A stretch of 64,000 nt of DNA from Plazaster borealis. Lineage: Eukaryota > Echinodermata > Asteroidea > Forcipulatida > Labidiasteridae. The notes under the pieces are model-generated. The model saw only the letters and a list, made by a program, of their open reading frames with translations. It did no database searches and had not been told where the DNA came from. Positions within the stretch are counted from its first letter, which is position 1; the number at the start of each line of letters is the position of its first letter. A program made the position numbers and the translations under genes. The stretch is taken from the NCBI GenBank assembly GCA_021014325.1, contig CM037461.1, positions 2,071,501 through 2,135,500 on the forward strand. Direction: 5' to 3'. Positions 59,386 through 64,000 of this stretch are shown here, in pieces.

Positions 59386-59527
59386 CCTGTATCCAAGTGA
59401 TGTAGGAAGGGTACAATCACGTCCGCAACATTGCGTCATTGCGTCAAATGTAGTTTACCTTTCATTCAAAAGAAATTAGGTCACCTGTATTGATACTTCT
59501 GGTGTTACATGTACTGGACGTTCCAAA
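59386..59527 (+). promoter_or_regulatory. Upstream region of transporter exon copy 1
   Basis: About 140 bp conserved with 62607-62750. Both copies keep ATTGCGTCATTGCGTCA (59430-59446), two overlapping bZIP-like half-sites of the C/EBP-CREB type, and GTATTGATACTTCTGGTGTT. No TATA box is visible. Confidence 0.5.
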
Positions 59528-59762
59528 ATGAAACCTGGCTGTTTTGAACGCGTTGTGCACCACCGTTTAGATGATACTTTACGAGATGGTGGTCTTCATG
59601 GTTGGATTGCTGTGTTAGGTTTATTTACATCCAAGATGGCGTTGGCTGTTTTAGTAAAAGGCCTGGGTATGATGTTACCTATCCTACAAGAACAGTTCGT
59701 CACTTCGACTTGGGTAATTGGCTGGATGGTTGCTATTATAGAAGCGAGTGCATATTTCTCAA
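59528..59762 (+). CDS. SLC16/MFS-type transporter, first exon copy 1
   Basis: 78 codons plus one base, donor CTCAA|GTAAGT. Reads MKPGCFERVVHHRLDDTLRD, then GGLHGWIAVLGLF, which fits the D-G-G-x-G-W entry to membrane segment 1 of monocarboxylate-type (SLC16) transporters, MALAVLVKGLGMMLPILQEQ, and segment 2 with STWVIGWMVAIIEASAYFS. SLC16 proteins are 12-segment major facilitator carriers of monocarboxylates, amino acids or thyroid hormone; the substrate cannot be told here. The frame continues past the donor into a MITE, which is not coding. No second exon was found before the duplicate at 62751. Confidence 0.8.
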
Positions 59763-59771
59763 GTAAGTTAT

Positions 59772-60031
59772 TTAAGGGACTGTGTATACCTCTGGTAATT
59801 GGAACTTACTGTTTGTTTCAATCCTATATAGTTGTAGATATATACACCATCAAACTAACATGTGAAGAATTAATTTCAAAATGTGGTACCTGTAGTGTTT
59901 TTGAGAGAGTGATATCTTTTTTTCGTAACCAAAATACTTTATACTATCCAAAGCTGCTGTACGTTTTACCAAGTAAGTTTGTCTTGCCGTTAATTTTCAG
60001 AGTCATTACCGAACGTATGCAGACCCTTTAA
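59772..60031. mobile_element. TTAA MITE, family B
   Basis: Begins 9 bp after the exon donor; TTAA 59772-59775 and 60028-60031. Shorter than the copy at 62992-63360 through an internal deletion. Confidence 0.8.
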
Positions 60032-61185
60032 GCCGAGAATACTTGTCTGATAATTATGGTTATTGGGGGTTTCGGCCTGGTAGCCGAAACGCCTATTGTT
60101 TTCGTACAGTTTTTGTTTTTTTCGGGGGTTTTTTCTGTACGGCCTTTTCCCATAGGTTTTGAACACGGATTTTGTGATTAGATAATCTTAAACTTAACAA
60201 TGTCCTATCAGTACAAGTTATATACCATATCAAAGCTTAGGTCATGAAATGTGACATAAAACATAAATATCTGAAAATAATTAATTACTTGACGTAGTTA
60301 TAATGACGTGAATACTTAATTAGCCAATCTTGATGCCATCATATCTCAAAACGTATACGTCCGATCATCAAACTTTTGTCGATTATATACTTGTTGGATA
60401 CTGTAGATGTGTTTGTTGGGTTAAAACATCGAACGACGTCATCATGACGTCATTTATTGCGCGTTTTGTGTGTGTGTACAAAAACTAGGGTCCTAAAGAA
60501 ATTGTTAATAATTCAAACACAACTTTTCAAAATAGAATCAATTTTAGTTACCTTTAAGACACAAATCATTTTAAAAACTTAAATGCTTTTACTAAGAGGT
60601 ATTCCAAGCCATTAAAACCAATGAAAGTAAAACGTATTTTCACGATAATTAACAATTAAATTGGCAAATCTGATACCATTTCTAGCTGCTAGCGGAGCTT
60701 GCCACGCTAAACTTGATCAAGTCCTCATCCCATATACCACCGATGCTATTGCGTATTTTGTACAATATACACAGACTTCTTACGGTCGCAGTAAGTCTGC
60801 GACCGTCTATTTATTTACAAGTCTATTTACCAGTTTCAAGAACATTCTGCGTGGATGAATGTGTGACTGCTCTCACAGCGTGTGTATAAACACTCCGCCG
60901 TGCCGGGTTGAGCGCTAATGGCGGCGACAAGGCGTGGCATATGCACAGCGATAAAAAGGACGTCTGTTGTATCCGTAGTGTGAAATAACTGAATAATGTG
61001 CTATCATTACAAGTTTTATACGATAACAAATGCTAACCGAGAGAGGACATACGTACGTTCTAATAGGGTTTTTGTTAAAAGGCATTTGATTGGGATAAGT
61101 TACATACCATCGTGTACCTTATAACATCTGTTAGTATGAAAAACATTTTTGTTACTGTGACGTCATCAGGTGTCAAATTACGGTA
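60032..61185. repeat. Repetitive intron/intergenic sequence
   Basis: 60290-60490 is matched by 62200-62400 (shared GGATACTGTAGATGTGTTT and CATTTATTGCGCGTTTT). 60070-60115 has GGTTTCGGCCTGGTAGCCGA and resembles 63580-63620. A hairpin ACGGTCGCAGTAAGTCTGCG lies at 60782-60806. Confidence 0.55.
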
Positions 61186-61500
61186 ATTCAAAGCTGATTC
61201 CTTTAAACAAATCATATCCCCTGAACCACATGTCATAAAGTTGTAATGTTTGTGTTGTCTTGTAGCTTTTAACACTTGCGACATTTTATTTATGGCGATG
61301 GCCCCACTTTGACCTTTACTTCCGGCTCAAACAGGAAGCTCAAAAATTGAAAAAGTCATATCTCCTGAAGCACATGTCATAAAGTTGTACTGTTGTCGTT
61401 GTCTTGAAGCTTTTAACAATTGCGAAATTTTATTCAAAAGGATGACCCTACTTTGACCTTTACTTCCGGTCAAAACAGGAAGCACAAAAACTCAAAATCT
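61186..61500. repeat. Two tandem units of about 150 bp
   Basis: Both units carry CACATGTCATAAAGTTGTA, GTTGTCTTG and CTTTGACCTTTACTTCCGG followed by AAACAGGAAGC. Confidence 0.75.
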
Positions 61501-62200
61501 CCTCAACCACAAGTTCAAAGTACAATGTATTTCCACGACAATCGACGATTTAATGACAAATCTGACACCATGGCTATATAGCTTGCTGTACCGGTATTGC
61601 GCAATCATTGCATTGTGTAGGAGATTGCCGTGCGTACTGCACGTTCTAATCCGACGTAAAGTCAATGGGTTTCTCTCGCGACAACTCCTGTCCTATGGCC
61701 TGTGTAGTAAATGAAATTGTTGCACGGTGCGCAATTTTTGCAGGTTTTAAACTTTATTTGGGCTATGTGTTCTCAAGTGTTAGAATGTATGGAATCTCTA
61801 ATAGACCCAATCTTTCAATTACTATAGGTATTATGAGTTCACCACCTGTTACAGCGCCCTCTGGCAACATGTGTTAAATCTACACCTGAAGGTTAAATCG
61901 CTGAATTTTCAGGGTTTTCGTTCACAGGCTCTCATGAAGACAACTCTTATTCCATGTTGTAGATTGTAAAAAAACTTAGTATAAAAAACATGTTTTCGTC
62001 ATCATGACGTCATCAGGTGTCAAATTACATAAATCTAAAGTTTATTGCTTAAAAACATAACACATTGATTTTGTGGACGGCAAAACTCGTAATTCTGAAA
62101 ACAAAAGACCAGTAAAAAATGTAAACAATAATATGGAAGCTTAAGCCTTGACTTAGTAGCTTAAAATTAATTAGATTTTAATTGTTTATTAATTAGCCAT
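61501..62200. other. Intron/intergenic, no exon recognised
   Basis: The 70-codon frame at 61665-61877 does not resemble a transporter exon. Confidence 0.4.
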
Positions 62201-62400
62201 GTTTCAGCGACGTGAATATTTAATTAGGCAATCTTGTTGCCACCATATCTCAAAAAGTATACCGCCGATCGTCAAACTTTGTTCAGTTATATTTTTGTGG
62301 GATACTGTAGATGTGTTTTTTCTGCCTAAAATGTCGGACGACGTCACCATTACATCATTTATTGCGCGTTTTTCACCCGTGCACAAAACACATGGAATAA
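62200..62400. repeat. Second copy of the 60290-60490 repeat
   Basis: Shares ATATCTCAAAA, GGATACTGTAGATGTGTTTT and CATTTATTGCGCGTTTT with the first copy. Confidence 0.6.
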
Positions 62401-62606
62401 AGTGAAAACAAATCCCACTTTCAGGCTCTGGTTAGTCACGTACAGAAGCCCAATTCGCCATAAGTCCATAAGTTGTCGAGAACGCTGTTTCTGTTACATG
62501 GGGAAACGAGCTGTGTGTGACCGGGTTTCTACATATCATATTAAAAATGCACTGACAGTAGAGCAAAGCGCTGATATAACCACACTGTCTTCCAAGTTTT
62601 GATAAT

Positions 62607-62750
62607 TAACCTGTATCCAAGTGATGTTGGAAGGGTACAATCACGTCCGCAACATTGCGTCATTGCGTCAAAGGTAGTTACCTTTCATTCAAATTGAATT
62701 AAGTCACCTGTATTGATACTTCTGGTGTTACATGTACTTGACGTTCCAAA
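62607..62750 (+). promoter_or_regulatory. Upstream region of transporter exon copy 2
   Basis: Paralogous to 59386-59527. ATTGCGTCATTGCGTCA retained at 62654-62670. Differs by scattered substitutions and small indels. Confidence 0.5.
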
Positions 62751-62982
62751 ATGGAACTTGGCTGTTTCGAACGTGTCGTGCACCGTTTAGATGATACTTT
62801 ACGAGATGGTGGCCTTCATGGTTGGATTGCTGTGTTAGGTTTATTTACATCCAGGATGGCGTTGGCTGTTTTAGTCAAAGGTCTTGGTATGATGTTACCT
62901 ACGCTACAAGAACAGTTCGTCACTTCGACTTGGTTAATTGGCTGGATGATTGCTATTATAGAAGCGAGTGCACATTTCTCAA
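62751..62982 (+). CDS. SLC16/MFS-type transporter, first exon copy 2
   Basis: 77 codons plus one base, donor CTCAA|GTAAGT in the same phase as copy 1. Reads MELGCFERVVHRLDDTLRDG and GLHGWIAVLGLFTSRMALAV. One His fewer than copy 1 and a handful of substitutions, mostly conservative (K/R, I/T, V/L, V/I, Y/H). The remaining exons would lie beyond 64000. Either a second gene or an alternative first exon of the same gene. Confidence 0.8.
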
Positions 62983-62991
62983 GTAAGTTCT

Positions 62992-63360
62992 TTAAGGGAT
63001 TGTGTATACGTTTGGTAATTGGAGCCCACTGTTTGTTTCAATCCTTATAGTTGTAGATATATACACCATCAAACTAACCTGTGAAAATATCATTTCAAAA
63101 GGTGGTAGTGTTTTTGAGAAATTGCCGAAAAGCTGGAGCGTGTCCACGCAGGAAGAATAATATGCAATTGGAATACACAATCTGAGAAACGTTACTGTCA
63201 GTAACGCTTCTCAGATTCAAATTTAAGGGGATAAAAAGTGATGTCTTTTTCCATAACCAAAAAATCATTATACTATCCAAAGCTGCTGTACTTCTTACCT
63301 GGTAAGTTTTTATTGCCATTAAATTTCAGAGTCATTACCGAACGAATGCACACCCTTTAA
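62992..63360. mobile_element. TTAA MITE, family B
   Basis: At the same position relative to the exon donor as 59772-60031; TTAA 62992-62995 and 63357-63360. Inserted before the duplication. Confidence 0.85.
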
Positions 63361-64000
63361 GCCGATAATAATTTGTCCGATAATTATGGTTATTATAATT
63401 TGTTCTTAAGAAAAGAAATTCCCCAAACCGAAAAAAAAAATGAATCTGCAAACCTCATCCCATGTCCTCTATTTTCAAAATAAATGATAAAATGCAAATA
63501 ATTTCGCAATCAGAACGATTGCGTTCTACTGAAAAACGGCAGATTTATGCCTACAGCAATGTGATGATTTATCATTAAGCTGTTCCGATGTAGCGGTCGG
63601 AACAGCTATTGTTTTCGTCAATATTGTTGTTTGTTTTTCTAGAAAGTTTTCTTCTGCCGAAACTCCATTGAAATAACACATGGATTTTGTGGACGGCAAA
63701 ACTCATAATTCTAAAAACAAAAGACCAGTAAAAATGTATACCATAACATGGAAGCTTAAGTGTCAGATTTTTTAAGGTTCATGCAGGCTGTTAATAAAGT
63801 TGAAAGATGAGGGTCAGCGAATTTCAATTATAATTTGGGGATCACCAAGGGGGGTGAAAGGATCCCCATTGGTAATGTTAAAAGATTCATGGCACCCCTC
63901 TGTTAGCTGGGGTGAGACCCCCCTTGAATTTGGACACCTCTAATGCAAAAATATAGTGTTTTTTACTGAAATTACCCTAAATTATATCTTTACAGAAATG
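63361..64000. other. Intron of the transporter gene, nothing recognised
   Basis: 63580-63640 (GGTCGGAACAGCTATTGTTT) echoes the repeat at 60070. No exon found. Confidence 0.45.

Noticed and set aside
59763..60031. Coding continuation of the first transporter exon
   Set aside because: The open frame runs past a strong GTAAGT donor into a TTAA MITE; the duplicate exon shows the same donor.
61665..61877. Candidate second exon of the transporter
   Set aside because: It does not read like membrane segments 3-4 of SLC16 proteins and has no matching acceptor phase.

Overview
This is animal nuclear DNA: intron-rich genes with GT-AG junctions, long introns, AATAAA poly(A) signals, tRNA-derived SINEs, many miniature inverted-repeat transposable elements (MITEs), hAT-like elements, a Penelope-like retroelement fragment and a TTAGGG tract. 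The gene content (one RIPOR/FAM65 gene, single-coding-exon GT31 glycosyltransferases) and the style of the repeats suggest an invertebrate deuterostome, most likely an echinoderm such as a sea star. That assignment is inference; no species-diagnostic gene is present.

Layout. (1) 4.7-24.9 kb, + strand: the last 16 coding exons of a RIPOR/FAM65 Rho-interacting protein (768 codable residues to the stop). All splice phases agree. The introns hold TTAA-flanked MITEs, tRNA-Leu- and tRNA-Asn-type SINEs and a decayed partial copy of the gene's own fourth exon. (2) 25-31.7 kb: no recognisable gene; MITEs, SINE pieces, a TACTCG-rich stretch, two roughly 200-bp tandem units. (3) 31.5-34 kb: AT microsatellites with several tRNA-Asn-type SINE copies around a decayed Penelope-like element (GIY-YIG end). 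(4) 36.1-36.6 kb, + strand: a possible two-exon gene for an unrecognised protein of about 131 aa. (5) 37.5-41.4 kb, - strand: a two-exon gene for a secreted protein made of about 52 acidic, Pro-rich decapeptides; its promoter and signal-peptide exon are visible. (6) 42-43 kb: a 570-bp foldback element and a small GT31 pseudogene fragment. (7) 47.7-48.9 and 54.1-55.1 kb, + strand: two GT31 beta-1,3-glycosyltransferases, tandem paralogues that share a tract with the signature of gene conversion. hAT-like elements with intact 8-bp target duplications lie upstream of the first gene and between the two. (8) 59.5-63.4 kb, + strand: two near-identical first exons of an SLC16/MFS-type transporter, each with its own upstream region. 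No second exon is visible, so they may be alternative first exons of one gene that continues past the window.

Most short open frames in the window lie inside repeats and are not genes. No function-linked cluster is evident apart from the GT31 pair and the duplicated transporter exons. The least ordinary item is the secreted decapeptide-repeat gene.
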